A DNA stretch of 33,709 nucleotides from a virus: positions 1 to 33,709 of IMG/VR virus record IMGVR_UViG_3300045972_000299; one strand, given 5' to 3'. Under the pieces are notes generated by a model. It did not search any database, had not been told where the DNA came from, and worked only from the letters and a program-made list of their open reading frames with translations. Below, one piece after another: positions 1 through 7,509 of the stretch. Made by a program: the position numbers and the translations under genes. The number at the start of each line of letters is the position of its first letter. Within the stretch, counting starts at the first letter, position 1.

Positions 1-102
1 AAACGAGTCTCCATGCGTGAAACCATATATAGTGGCCATAATCGATGAGTTCATAAACGCATCGGTCATTGTTGCTTTTATTGTTGTTACTGTACGTGCC
101 AT
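1..102 (-). CDS. N-terminal fragment of a tail/baseplate protein (baseplate J-like candidate)
   Basis: Only the first 34 codons are present; the reading frame starts with ATG at 102 and runs off the window edge, so the protein is truncated by the window and not by mutation. The peptide begins MARTVTTIKATMTDAFMNSS. It lies directly downstream of LysM-like, gp25-like and spike-like genes, where Mu-like phages place the baseplate J (Mu gp47) protein. An N-terminus rich in Thr, Met and Ala with an 'IKxxMTxAFM' pattern is what I remember for J-like proteins of Bacteroidota prophages, but 34 residues are too few to be sure. It belongs to the minus-strand late operon. Confidence 0.45.
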   Translation of the reverse strand, partial: MARTVTTIKATMTDAFMNSSIMATIYGFTHGDSF

Positions 103-134
103 GTTATTAGTATAATTCGTTTTAATTCGTTGAA

Positions 135-731
135 TTAGCTGACAATAAAATCAACTTCAATTGCCCAATATCCTATACCTTGTTCGCCTGTTGGAGTTTC
201 ACCACCTCCACCAGTTCCACCTGAAATCGTTGAGCCGGTAGCCGGTTGAAGGCCTTTTGTTTTGTAATAGCTCTGAATCTTTGTATTCACCACAGCAGGC
301 TTCTTTAGCTTAGTTCCGGCGGTAATCTCTGCCGACACGCTCATTTCATTCAGCAGTGCGAAGTCATACGCAGCATCCGCAGAACCGCAGTATATCACTG
401 CTAAATCAAAGAAATCCTGATTGTCCATTACAATCACCTCATCACTCTGAACGATTGAATCATAACTAATATAGTGATCAACTGTCGAAGCAACCAATTC
501 AGCAAGTACCGTTATGGCTGTTGCCGGTTGCAGGCCTTTGTTTTTGTAATAAGCCGCTACATCAGCATTCAGTACAGACGCTTGGTTAAGCGTCTCACCA
601 GTCACCAAATCATCAGTCACACTCAATCCATTCATAACAGCCAACTCATAAGCCGCTTCCACTGAACCGCATTCTTGAATAGCGATATCGAATAAGGATT
701 GATGTTCTTTAACTTTAATATCCAGCATCAA
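135..731 (-). CDS. Tail protein with two LysM/gpX-like repeats
   Basis: This 198-residue protein is built of two homologous units of about 70 residues. Each starts with a strand and a helix ('SLFDIAIQECGS' near 12-23; 'DFFDLAVIYCGS' near 107-118) and closes with a YYKxKGLQPAT segment (61-71 and 155-165), giving a period of 94 residues. The units resemble the LysM-like folds of phage tail protein X and T4 gp53, which staple baseplate or tube parts together. The C-terminus (170-187) is a glycine-rich linker followed by a short hydrophobic strand. It overlaps the upstream gene by 17 bases; Met2 (728) is an equally possible start. The role is inferred from position in the baseplate cluster and from the repeat pattern. 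Confidence 0.55.
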   Translation of the reverse strand: MMLDIKVKEHQSLFDIAIQECGSVEAAYELAVMNGLSVTDDLVTGETLNQASVLNADVAAYYKNKGLQPATAITVLAELVASTVDHYISYDSIVQSDEVIVMDNQDFFDLAVIYCGSADAAYDFALLNEMSVSAEITAGTKLKKPAVVNTKIQSYYKTKGLQPATGSTISGGTGGGGETPTGEQGIGYWAIEVDFIVS

Positions 732-1035
732 TTATAAGTTTTCCAGTTATATTAAATACACAAGTCTTAATAGTTTGATCATCATTACAAAGATTTTCAT
801 TTATTTCTGCAAGCAAATCTAAAGGATTATCATCATCAAGGAAAGAAGCAATACCAACTCCCATAGTAGGAACTTCTTTTATTTCTCCTTTTTCTGCCAA
901 TAAGATAATTTTTTGATTCTGCCGTGTAATGTCACCAAACGTTAAGCCCGAAGTGATAAGTCCATTTGAATCCCTAACTACATTTATTTGAAGTTCAAAA
1001 TTATCATCCAACAATATGCCTTTCCCTATTCCCAT
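715..1035 (-). CDS. Baseplate wedge-like protein (gp25/gp46-type candidate)
   Basis: A 106-residue protein with an N-terminal hairpin (GKGILLDDNFELQINVV), a central segment 'DITRQNQKIILLAEKGEIKEVPTMGVGIASFLDDD' spread over residues 34-70, and a C-terminal part ending in a strand-rich region. The pattern of a conserved loop before 'P..G.Gi..' followed by helices resembles small gp25/Mu gp46-like wedge proteins, which sit between the spike and J-like proteins in contractile tails. Its ATG overlaps the stop of the preceding gene by one base (TAATG), implying translational coupling. Gene order (spike-like, this gene, LysM-like, J-like) supports a baseplate role; family membership is an inference. 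Confidence 0.5.
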   Translation of the reverse strand: MGIGKGILLDDNFELQINVVRDSNGLITSGLTFGDITRQNQKIILLAEKGEIKEVPTMGVGIASFLDDDNPLDLLAEINENLCNDDQTIKTCVFNITGKLIIDAGY

Positions 1036-1556
1036 TAGTGCTTAATTTTCGTATTCTCAATTTCTGAAAAGTCACCTAATTGTTTCCCTGTTATTGCTCC
1101 TTTTAATGCCGTTTGCAATGCACTAGGTGAACCGCTACCAGGTTCTGGTATTAGAGTTCCCGAAAGAACCGTTACGATTGCCTGAAGTAATTCATTATTC
1201 TTATTTAGTTCCTGGACTAATTTTGGTGTAATAGTCAATCCGCCATTTTCACCACCATCAAATACGACACTTTCAACTTCAGAGAACATCTCAACAAATA
1301 ACTCATCACTTTCACCTATACGGCTAACGATAACCGAAGAACCTGAAGTCGGTGTAATTACTATTCCTTTTTTTGAATCATCATCCGTTCCCAGTGAAGC
1401 TCTCTTTCTGACATCAGGGTAAAGTGTATCGGATAAATCTTTTACATCAATGTAATCCTTATCCGGATAATTATTTTCAACTATTGCCAGGAATGTTTTG
1501 TCATTACCATTTCCAAGCCTTCGTATGCTTTCTAATATTTTTTGTTCATTCGTCAT
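1035..1556 (-). CDS. Baseplate spike/assembly protein V-like (gp45-like candidate)
   Basis: A 173-residue protein. The N-terminal 50 residues are polar and helical. Residues 60-110 are strand-rich ('GIVITPTSGSSVIV', 'ELFVEMFSEVESVVFDGG'), and 'NGGLTITPKLVQELN' leads to a C-terminal helix and a Gly/Ser/Pro tail. Short OB-like or beta-helical spike proteins of Mu-like phages have this 'SxVIVxxIxxxDxxFVxxFSExExV..GG..GGL' layout. The gene follows the gpD-like hub gene with a 4-base ATGA overlap and precedes the wedge-like gene. This is the usual order D-like, spike, wedge. The call depends on that order and pattern; no metal-binding tip motif is visible, so a hub-associated chaperone or adaptor is also possible. 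Confidence 0.5.
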   Translation of the reverse strand: MTNEQKILESIRRLGNGNDKTFLAIVENNYPDKDYIDVKDLSDTLYPDVRKRASLGTDDDSKKGIVITPTSGSSVIVSRIGESDELFVEMFSEVESVVFDGGENGGLTITPKLVQELNKNNELLQAIVTVLSGTLIPEPGSGSPSALQTALKGAITGKQLGDFSEIENTKIKH

Positions 1557-2548
1557 AGTAACTTAACTGTTATTTCAATCATTCTACGACCGCCATTCTT
1601 GTCAGCTTTGACTTTAGTTTTAGTAATATAATAAGTACCTCCACGTTCGTCATATTTTGGGTCAATTAGGGATGCTTTCATACATGGTTGAGCAAATGGT
1701 TGTAAAAATGTTGTGATACTACCTTCATAGCCGGAATATTTGTACTTTTTTATTTCTTCAGTTGCTAGTTTTTTAAGTTCAGCAGTACTCGACACATCAT
1801 AAAAAAACAATGTCCGTTGGCTTCCTTCTTTATCACCTACCTCAGCTTCTACCTTTGTATTATTTGGCTTTATCCAAATTGCTTTTACCTTCAGACTTAC
1901 ATCATCAGCACTTCTATATTTAAGGTCATCGGCTTTTATGGTATTATATCCAAGTTTATATTTTACAGTTCCGCGATCAATAACATAGGCTAATCCGGCG
2001 TAAAGCGTTTTACCCATAAAAAATACAGTCACTCCATATTTTTCTTTCAGCAATTGTAAAACTTCAAGTTTGGTCATATTAGCCGGGATAATAAACTTAG
2101 TGAAGTTTATATCCGGGATATTGTCAGTTAAAACAATTTCAGTTCCTGAAATCAAATACTGAAGTACGGTTTTCATTGTTGTAGACTTCCATGTTATTGT
2201 TTCGCATGGCCTTCGCAGTTGAAATTCGTAACCTTCGCATTCAATTTCTAAGGGTGTTTTATAATTCAATCTGAAAATAAAACCTTCAAATTCTAAGCGC
2301 AAATCATTGTTGTATCCCAACCAGACACTTATTTTATCACCACGGGCAAACTGTGTGGCTGTCTGAACGCTTTCTCCAACCTTCTTGTCTTTATAAACCA
2401 ACCGGGATGATGTTGGTATTTGAATCTTACATGATTGATTAATTTTGTGTATATCAAGTTCTATATCCACAGAATGAAAAGCATCAAATGACAACTTTTT
2501 TCCATCTGCCCGATTTATTTCGACATGTCCTTTAAGCTTGACGTACAT
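1553..2548 (-). CDS. Baseplate hub protein, gpD/late-control-like
   Basis: A 331-residue protein with the layout of hub proteins (P2 gpD, Mu gp44, T4 gp27). It has N-terminal beta strands with 'SVDIELDIHKINQSCKIQIP', a 'GDKISVWLGYNNDLRLEFEGFIF' motif near 90-112 typical of 'xGxxVxVxxGYxxxLxxxFxGxI', and later alternating strand and helix regions with 'FIIPANMTKLEVLQLLKEKYGVTVFF'. It forms the ring that links tail tube and spike. It is flanked by the DUF6046-like gene upstream (one-base overlap) and the spike-like gene downstream (ATGA overlap), so it is translated as part of a tightly coupled tail operon. Confidence 0.65.
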   Translation of the reverse strand: MYVKLKGHVEINRADGKKLSFDAFHSVDIELDIHKINQSCKIQIPTSSRLVYKDKKVGESVQTATQFARGDKISVWLGYNNDLRLEFEGFIFRLNYKTPLEIECEGYEFQLRRPCETITWKSTTMKTVLQYLISGTEIVLTDNIPDINFTKFIIPANMTKLEVLQLLKEKYGVTVFFMGKTLYAGLAYVIDRGTVKYKLGYNTIKADDLKYRSADDVSLKVKAIWIKPNNTKVEAEVGDKEGSQRTLFFYDVSSTAELKKLATEEIKKYKYSGYEGSITTFLQPFAQPCMKASLIDPKYDERGGTYYITKTKVKADKNGGRRMIEITVKLL

Positions 2549-3183
2549 TATGAAATTATTAGTTGAAATTCAATATCGCTTACCAAATCACATTCAAAGG
2601 CTTGTACATTTTTCATCCCCTTCAGTTCCGGTAACTTTAAATTTTTGATTACTACTTTTTCATTACCTTCAAAAAGCAATGAAGTACGAGCGTTTTGAAT
2701 ACCCAGTGATTCAGCAGACTTATAAATCTCTTTTAAATCAAACACCTGTTGGTCTGGATAATCACCATCTGGTGAAACAATAATTCCTTTTACAGCTATG
2801 TCCCAATCATCCATTGATATTTCCTCTTTTACATTTCCTTGGGCATTGACAAGTTGTGTTTCTACAATTGTTTTTTTGCTTACAATGGATGATACCGTAT
2901 TTTGAAGCATAAACTTTGTGCCATCAGCACGAATCAACCAAATAGGCAAAAACACCTCATTCCCATTGTTATTCAAGCCATAAAAAGGAGTTCCTTTGAT
3001 ATTGTATTCACGCCGTTCCGAAGGTGTTGCGAAGGAAAAATCCGAATTATCCGAAGCTTTACCAAATAGTTTGTTTTCAACTGTATTTTGCAATGAAAAT
3101 AATAGTGGAGGTGCGGTGTATCCCCAAACACTTTTGAAGATTTGTCCTAAATCAAATTCATTAAACTGATAGTTATTTGACAT
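2548..3183 (-). CDS. Tail protein of the DUF6046-like kind
   Basis: A 211-residue protein placed between the tape measure and the hub protein. In other contractile systems that slot holds a LysM-containing tube-hub connector or tail completion protein. It contains a helical N-terminus (residues 5-40), a region rich in aromatic residues and Asn ('TPFYGLNNNGNEVFLPIWLI', 66-85) and a strand-rich second half ('SMDDWDIAVKGIIVSPDGDYP'). I remember similar proteins in Bacteroidota prophages filed under a domain of unknown function, but cannot confirm the number. Start at 3183 is two bases from the tape measure stop, so expression is coupled. Its function is inferred from position only. Confidence 0.5.
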   Translation of the reverse strand: MSNNYQFNEFDLGQIFKSVWGYTAPPLLFSLQNTVENKLFGKASDNSDFSFATPSERREYNIKGTPFYGLNNNGNEVFLPIWLIRADGTKFMLQNTVSSIVSKKTIVETQLVNAQGNVKEEISMDDWDIAVKGIIVSPDGDYPDQQVFDLKEIYKSAESLGIQNARTSLLFEGNEKVVIKNLKLPELKGMKNVQAFECDLVSDIEFQLIIS

Positions 3184-3184
3184 G

Positions 3185-4867
3185 TCATTCGGTTGCTATT
3201 CTATTTGCACTATTCAATACCTGAGCTAAAGTTTCCATTACCAGTTTTTTCATGTCATCAACGCCTTCTTTTACTGAAGTAGCATGTACAATAAATTGTC
3301 CGATCATTTCCTTATTTAAATTCACAGTAACATGTGTTATTTTACTACCACCACCGGCAATATCTTTAATTTTATCTTCAGGTGTAGTTCCACCTGTTGT
3401 ATCTAATCCACTTGTCAAAGAACTTGCATCAACACCATTCTTTTTATCAGCTTCACTTTTGGCAAAACTTTTAAGTCCTTTGTTATACCCTTTAGCCCAT
3501 GTTTCACCGGCCTTTGAACCGTTGTCGATAGCAGCTTTGACAATGCCACCACCGGCAAAACTATTTACATAGCCTGTACCAACTTGTTTTGCTCCATCCT
3601 TTATTTTTCCCCAGTCACGGTGAAAAATTCCATCAATGATTTTACCTAGTCCAAGAAACATATCAACTAGCCCTTTCACTGTATTCATTACAGCATCTTT
3701 CAGGAAGTTAACGAATAATTTAAACGTGTCCCAAAGTCCGAAAACAATACCTCTGAACCATGAAAACTTATTCCAGGCAACAACTATCATAGCAATCAAA
3801 GCAGCAATAGCAATCACAACTAATCCCACCGGATTAAGAGCCATAGTACCGTTTAGAATTGCTTGAGCAATTGTCCAAAGCTTAATACCCCATGTAATCA
3901 GTTTAAAGGCTGCATAAGCACCTAAAGCAACGCCTGTAAGTTGTAATAGCATGTCAGCATTCTTAGCTATCCAATCAACCATTGGCATAAGGAAATTCAT
4001 CAAGCTATTGGCATAAGGTAAAAGCTTCAATCCAATTTCAGCACCTGTTTGTTTCAGAGTTCCTACCATTGTAGAGAACTTACCGGAAGTAGTCTGGCTC
4101 ATTTTATCCATCATGCCAAAGAAAAGACCGCCTTTGCTTGTTGCATGTTCAAAAGCCTTTTCAATCAAAGCTGATGATAATTTTCCCTTTTCCATTTCAG
4201 ATCGCAAAGTACCCATGCTTTTTCCGGTCATCTTTACGAGTTCCTGGAGTGGATTAAATCCGGCATTGACCATCTGAAGCAAGTCCTGACCTTGCAGTTT
4301 TCCGGCACTCGACATTTGAGCATAAGCCAATGTCAACGACTGCATTTTATTGGTATCTCCCATACCAATATCACCAAGCATTTTCAGGGTTGGCAAAATC
4401 TTTTCTGCTGAAGTACCAAACGAAAGCAATAACTTAGCCTGGTCAATCAATGGCTTGTTTTCGTAGGGCGTTTCGTTGGCAAATTTATTTAAGCCGGCCA
4501 ACATGATTTGAGCCTTTTGAGCACTCCCTAGTAATACGTCAAAACTAATTTTAGATTGCTCCAAATCAGCACCCATTTTGACAATGGTTTTTATACCTTC
4601 AAGAACTGCAAGCGTACCGACAATCCTTTTAATTCCACTCGCTAAATCGTTTGTTTCATTATTCGATTCACGAACTTTATTGATATAATTTTCCCATGAT
4701 TTAGAAGCACGGCTGACACTTTTTTCAGCTTGAACCATCGCCTTTTCAGTTGACTTACCTACACCGTCGACGCTTTTTGATACATTGTCAGCAGCTTTCG
4801 AAGCATTCTTCAAAACACCGCTCAATAAATCGCGCGCTCGTAATATGTATTCAACACCTGGTCCCAT
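3185..4867 (-). CDS. Tail tape measure protein
   Basis: This 560-residue protein is rich in Ala, Lys and Ser helices at the N-terminus ('AADNVSKSVDGVGKSTEKAM'). A tape-measure core follows (residues 85-270: 'LEQSKISFDVLLGSAQKAQ', 'GKLQGQDLLQMVNAGFNPL'), typical of the tape_meas_nterm family. A hydrophobic region at about 310-365 has two to three membrane-like segments, and the C-terminus is polar. It is short for the family; by the usual relation of length to residues it suggests a short tail of roughly 80-90 nm. It lies directly after the frameshifted tail chaperone pair, with its ATG overlapping the chaperone extension stop (TAATG), exactly as in lambda- and Mu-type tails. Confidence 0.88.
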   Translation of the reverse strand: MGPGVEYILRARDLLSGVLKNASKAADNVSKSVDGVGKSTEKAMVQAEKSVSRASKSWENYINKVRESNNETNDLASGIKRIVGTLAVLEGIKTIVKMGADLEQSKISFDVLLGSAQKAQIMLAGLNKFANETPYENKPLIDQAKLLLSFGTSAEKILPTLKMLGDIGMGDTNKMQSLTLAYAQMSSAGKLQGQDLLQMVNAGFNPLQELVKMTGKSMGTLRSEMEKGKLSSALIEKAFEHATSKGGLFFGMMDKMSQTTSGKFSTMVGTLKQTGAEIGLKLLPYANSLMNFLMPMVDWIAKNADMLLQLTGVALGAYAAFKLITWGIKLWTIAQAILNGTMALNPVGLVVIAIAALIAMIVVAWNKFSWFRGIVFGLWDTFKLFVNFLKDAVMNTVKGLVDMFLGLGKIIDGIFHRDWGKIKDGAKQVGTGYVNSFAGGGIVKAAIDNGSKAGETWAKGYNKGLKSFAKSEADKKNGVDASSLTSGLDTTGGTTPEDKIKDIAGGGSKITHVTVNLNKEMIGQFIVHATSVKEGVDDMKKLVMETLAQVLNSANRIATE

Positions 4868-5399
4868 TATTGCTTATTTGATTCAGCTTCTATTTTTCGT
4901 ACAATGTGAAGTTGAGCAACCTTCAGCGCCCATTGTTCATCCGTAAGGTGCGAGACATCATAGCCTAGGTAGTATTCTAATTGGGTCGACATTAAGCCGA
5001 CCCAATCATTCTCACCCCACTGTTCAGCCTCGCTTAAAAGTTTTTTAGCTCAGTCTCCTTGAACTCTATCAATTCACCGGCTTTTACACAGGCATTGAAC
5101 CAAAGCGTTTCATCCTTTTTAATTTCTTCACTACCGCCAAGCCAGCAGTTATTCAATACAGCTTCACCGGTTTTCATCAGTTTACCCATATTCATCTCAA
5201 TATCGCTAGAATCGTTTTCACCTTTCGACATTTTGAACGACATCTGACTGAGTGCGTAACTGGTAGTATTTCGGTCAATTTTGCGAACATAAGCAATATG
5301 ACCATCTACAATTACACCTGTAACTTTGCCGTATTTGGCTTTCCACTCTGCAATTTGTTCGGGCGTCACTTCGCCCACAAGGGTTGTTTCTTTTTTCAT
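4867..5399 (-). CDS. Tail assembly chaperone GT-like fusion made by -1 frameshift
   Basis: This is the predicted long product of the tail chaperone gene. Ribosomes that slip back one base at A AAA AAC (5046-5040) read on in a second frame, open from the slip site to a TAA at 4869-4867. They add 57 residues (KKLLSEAEQWGENDWVGLMS at its start, ending AESNKQ) after residue 120. The 177-residue product matches the G/GT arrangement of lambda and the equivalent pair of Mu-type phages, where both forms bind the tape measure during tail assembly. The extension has no good start of its own, its stop overlaps the tape measure ATG, and the position between tube and tape measure is the expected one. Seen: heptamer, frame and coupling. 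Inferred: that slippage happens. Confidence 0.75.
5034..5399 (-). CDS. Tail assembly chaperone G-like (short product)
   Basis: This is the 121-residue zero-frame product, ending ETELKNF at 5034. It has a mixed strand and helix N-terminus ('GVIVDGHIAYVRKIDRNTTS') and a helical C-terminal half ('NMGKLMKTGEAVLNNCWLGG'), as in small tail chaperones of Bacteroidota phages. It coats the tape measure until the tube polymerises, together with the rarer frameshifted form. The slippery heptamer lies at the very end of its frame, five bases before the stop. It sits after the tube gene (gap of 2 bases) and before the tape measure. The start at 5399 gives MKKETTLVG, with an A-rich leader and no competing upstream ATG. 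Confidence 0.75.
   Translation of the reverse strand: MKKETTLVGEVTPEQIAEWKAKYGKVTGVIVDGHIAYVRKIDRNTTSYALSQMSFKMSKGENDSSDIEMNMGKLMKTGEAVLNNCWLGGSEEIKKDETLWFNACVKAGELIEFKETELKNF
5040..5046 (-). promoter_or_regulatory. -1 ribosomal frameshift site A AAA AAC (tail chaperone)
   Basis: On the coding strand the zero-frame codons read CTA AAA AAC TTT TAA. The last base of CTA plus the next two codons form the canonical X XXY YYZ heptamer A AAA AAC. A slip of one base backwards leads into AAA AAA CTT TTA AGC and a 57-codon open extension. The location just before the stop of the G-like gene and upstream of the tape measure is the classic site for this kind of recoding. Confidence 0.78.
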
Positions 5400-5401
5400 A
5401 A

Positions 5402-5818
5402 TTAATAGGGTGATGTTGTGTTGTATTTAATTTTCTTGACAAACGTAGGGGTGTTAATTTCCATGAATTTTGCACCCTGTTCCATGGCTTTCTCAATTTC
5501 GGTAAACTGGCAACCTTCGCAAATGTCGGTCACTATTTTAGCACCTACACTATTTAGCGGAATATAAGAATGCACAATCGTAAATGGAGGAATTTTGAAA
5601 GGGTCACCACCACCTGCTGAAATAATAGCTTCAAGTTCATTCTGAAGCAACTTGATTTCATTGCTATATTTTTTATTGCCATAACCAACATCAACAGGTT
5701 CATCACCTTCACCGTAGATAGCTTCGATTTCGCGCTCAGCTTTATACTTAAACCCACGAATCCCGATTATAAACCGACCGCCCATAAAACAGCGGTATTC
5801 TGACCAACTATATGCCAT
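5402..5818 (-). CDS. Tail tube protein
   Basis: A 138-residue protein between sheath and tail chaperones, the position of the tube protein in contractile-tailed phages. It has alternating strands ('RFIIGIRGFKYKAEREIEAIYGEG', 'KIPPFTIVHSYIPLNSVGAKIV') and a helix at 52-66, compatible with the beta-barrel fold of tube proteins. A Cys pair (about 102 and 105, 'DICEGCQF') stands out. The 'GxxGFxYxxERExxxxYGxGxxP' stretch near 18-41 resembles the family in Bacteroidota Mu-like prophages ('xxGFKYKxExExExIYGAGxxP'). It lies 13 bases from the sheath gene and is in the same minus-strand operon. Confidence 0.7.
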   Translation of the reverse strand: MAYSWSEYRCFMGGRFIIGIRGFKYKAEREIEAIYGEGDEPVDVGYGNKKYSNEIKLLQNELEAIISAGGGDPFKIPPFTIVHSYIPLNSVGAKIVTDICEGCQFTEIEKAMEQGAKFMEINTPTFVKKIKYNTTSPY

Positions 5819-5831
5819 AATATTTAATTTA

Positions 5832-6989
5832 TTAAGCGTTTACAAAACTCAATACCACTTCAATTGGGTTTAAATAACCCTTAGGAGTGATGTTCAGATA
5901 CATTTTTTGAGCGTTACCGGCAAGAATATCAATCGTAGTATCAATTTGAGCCGTAAATTTGGATATTTCACCTTTCATTGCATCCTTCACCTGCTTTTCG
6001 ATGCTTTCTTTCAGGTAAGCAGCTACAGCGACATTCAAAGTACCATCGTCGTTTACTTCCACATCATCGTCAAGCTCTTCCACGTAAGTGTTATAAGCTA
6101 TTTTCAACGCTTTGTCGATAGTTCTGATACGTGCAATTGTATTCAGGTCATCCGTTAGCGAAGTGGCTGTGAAGTCACCATTAAAGAAGTAACCTGATTT
6201 GTTCGGGAACTGGCGCAACACGATATAACCTTTGTCGCTGATTGTACCTAAATCTTCACGCCCTTTTACTGCAACGCCATCGCTCAAGTAAGCAGTATCA
6301 ATAGGCAAAGCACCGTTCTTTATACGCGATATTTTGCGCTGAACCGGTATAGAAGCAATAGAACCCAATATCAACCCAATGGAGGCAGAACCTCCGGTAA
6401 TAGTTGAGCACAAACCTACTGAAGTGCGATATTTAGTTTCAGTATGCAAATCAAGCAATGAAGCTGAATCGGTCATTTTACGACCTTCGATAATCAACAC
6501 GAACGGCATAATTTTGCCCAGGTACTCCATAGCCAATAATTGACCTTTTGTCCGGGTTGTTGATACCTCAGTATCCAACCCGTCTAGGGTAGTTCCGGCA
6601 TCCGCACTAACGGCAGTTCCCAACGCCATAATTTCACCGTTGGCTCTATTCAACAGAATTTTTGCCGGGCAAACTTCCAAATCTTTATCAACCGTTTCCG
6701 ACAACTTTACAGTTGCAGCCACTACGATAATCCAAAGCTTTGAACCTGTAGGAGCTACAGAGTAAAATTCAGAAATATGACGGTAAGCAACCGTATTTGT
6801 TCCTGTCACATCAATGCCAAGGGCTTTTGCTCCATCGGTACTATAAATAGCATAAGGAGTATTCAGAACCAACTTATCAGCAACGGCAACACCGGGCAAA
6901 ATAAAGCCCACTGTGTTATCGTTGGTTTCGGCTACTAAACCCAGTCCGTTACGGACGAGGCTAATTACTACATTTGGTAATCCGGTCAT
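5832..6989 (-). CDS. Tail sheath protein (DUF2586-like)
   Basis: This 385-residue protein starts MTGLPNVVISLVRNGLGLVA, with 'PNVxIxxxxGxLG' at the N-terminus as in DUF2586 sheath proteins. The central region carries sheath-like segments ('GIDVTGTNTVAYRHISEFYSV', 'FVLIIEGRKM', 'LGTISDKGYIVLRQFPNKSGYFF'). The C-terminal domain holds a helical part ('RIRTIDKALKIAYNTYVEEL') and an ending strand-rich segment ('MYLNITPKGYLNPIEVVLSFV'), which would connect subunits. Sheath subunits form the contractile cylinder around the tube. It is the strongest evidence for a myovirus-type particle. The length is typical for this group. The gene lies between the repeat protein and the tube gene. Confidence 0.85.
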   Translation of the reverse strand: MTGLPNVVISLVRNGLGLVAETNDNTVGFILPGVAVADKLVLNTPYAIYSTDGAKALGIDVTGTNTVAYRHISEFYSVAPTGSKLWIIVVAATVKLSETVDKDLEVCPAKILLNRANGEIMALGTAVSADAGTTLDGLDTEVSTTRTKGQLLAMEYLGKIMPFVLIIEGRKMTDSASLLDLHTETKYRTSVGLCSTITGGSASIGLILGSIASIPVQRKISRIKNGALPIDTAYLSDGVAVKGREDLGTISDKGYIVLRQFPNKSGYFFNGDFTATSLTDDLNTIARIRTIDKALKIAYNTYVEELDDDVEVNDDGTLNVAVAAYLKESIEKQVKDAMKGEISKFTAQIDTTIDILAGNAQKMYLNITPKGYLNPIEVVLSFVNA

Positions 6990-6992
6990 GGT

Positions 6993-7508
6993 TTACAGTT
7001 TATAATGTTCCGGACTTTTGTCCACTTTCTTTGAGTGATCTAAAGCGTTTTCTGCTTTAGTGAACCAATATCCTTTGATAGGACAACGCCAAATTTCTTT
7101 TACATTTTGCGAAGCCATAAGCGTTTCAGCTTCGGTTTGAAAATCTGGATCCACTTTTTCTTCAGCTTCAGTTACTGTTTCAGTTACCACATCTTCGGTA
7201 GTTTCTGTTTCAGTTACTTCAGGCACTGTTTCAGTTACAACATCTTCGGTAGTTGTTGCTTCAGTTCCTTCGGGGACTATTTCAGTTACCACATCTTCGG
7301 TAGTTGTTGTCTCAGTTCCTTCGGGTGCTGTTTCAATTACAGTGGCTTCGGTAGTTTCTGTTTCAGTTACTTCAGGCACTGTTTCAGTTACAACATCTTC
7401 GGTAGTTGCTGTTTCAGTTGTTTCTAGTGCTGTTTCAGTTACAGCAGCTTCGGTAGTTGTTTCCACTTTTGCAGTTTCATCAACTGGGGTATTGCTAGTT
7501 TTCGCCAT
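6993..7508 (-). CDS. Acidic Thr/Glu-rich repeat protein, late operon
   Basis: A 171-residue protein of unknown function. Residues 18-119 are six tandem 17-residue units of the type TTEDVVTETVPEVTETE, extremely acidic and probably extended or disordered. The remaining C-terminal 52 residues form a compact conserved-looking piece with 'IWRCPIKGYWFTKAENALDHSKK' spread over residues 139-161, which resembles the short proteins placed before the sheath gene in related prophages. It may be a virion decoration or adaptor with an added low-complexity arm. The 51-bp DNA unit is well conserved between copies, so copy number should change easily by slippage. It sits three bases upstream of the sheath gene and one base downstream of the spanin-like gene. 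Confidence 0.6.
   Translation of the reverse strand: MAKTSNTPVDETAKVETTTEAAVTETALETTETATTEDVVTETVPEVTETETTEATVIETAPEGTETTTTEDVVTEIVPEGTEATTTEDVVTETVPEVTETETTEDVVTETVTEAEEKVDPDFQTEAETLMASQNVKEIWRCPIKGYWFTKAENALDHSKKVDKSPEHYKL
7152..7457 (-). repeat. Six tandem 51-bp coding repeats
   Basis: Six in-frame 51-bp units encode 17-residue blocks: TTEAAVTETALETTETA, TTEDVVTETVPEVTETE, TTEATVIETAPEGTETT, TTEDVVTEIVPEGTEAT, TTEDVVTETVPEVTETE and TTEDVVTETVTEAEEKV. Units 2 and 5 have the same protein sequence. The first unit and the end of the last have drifted most, the usual picture for a tandem array that grows and shrinks in the middle. Confidence 0.9.
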
Positions 7509-7509
7509 G

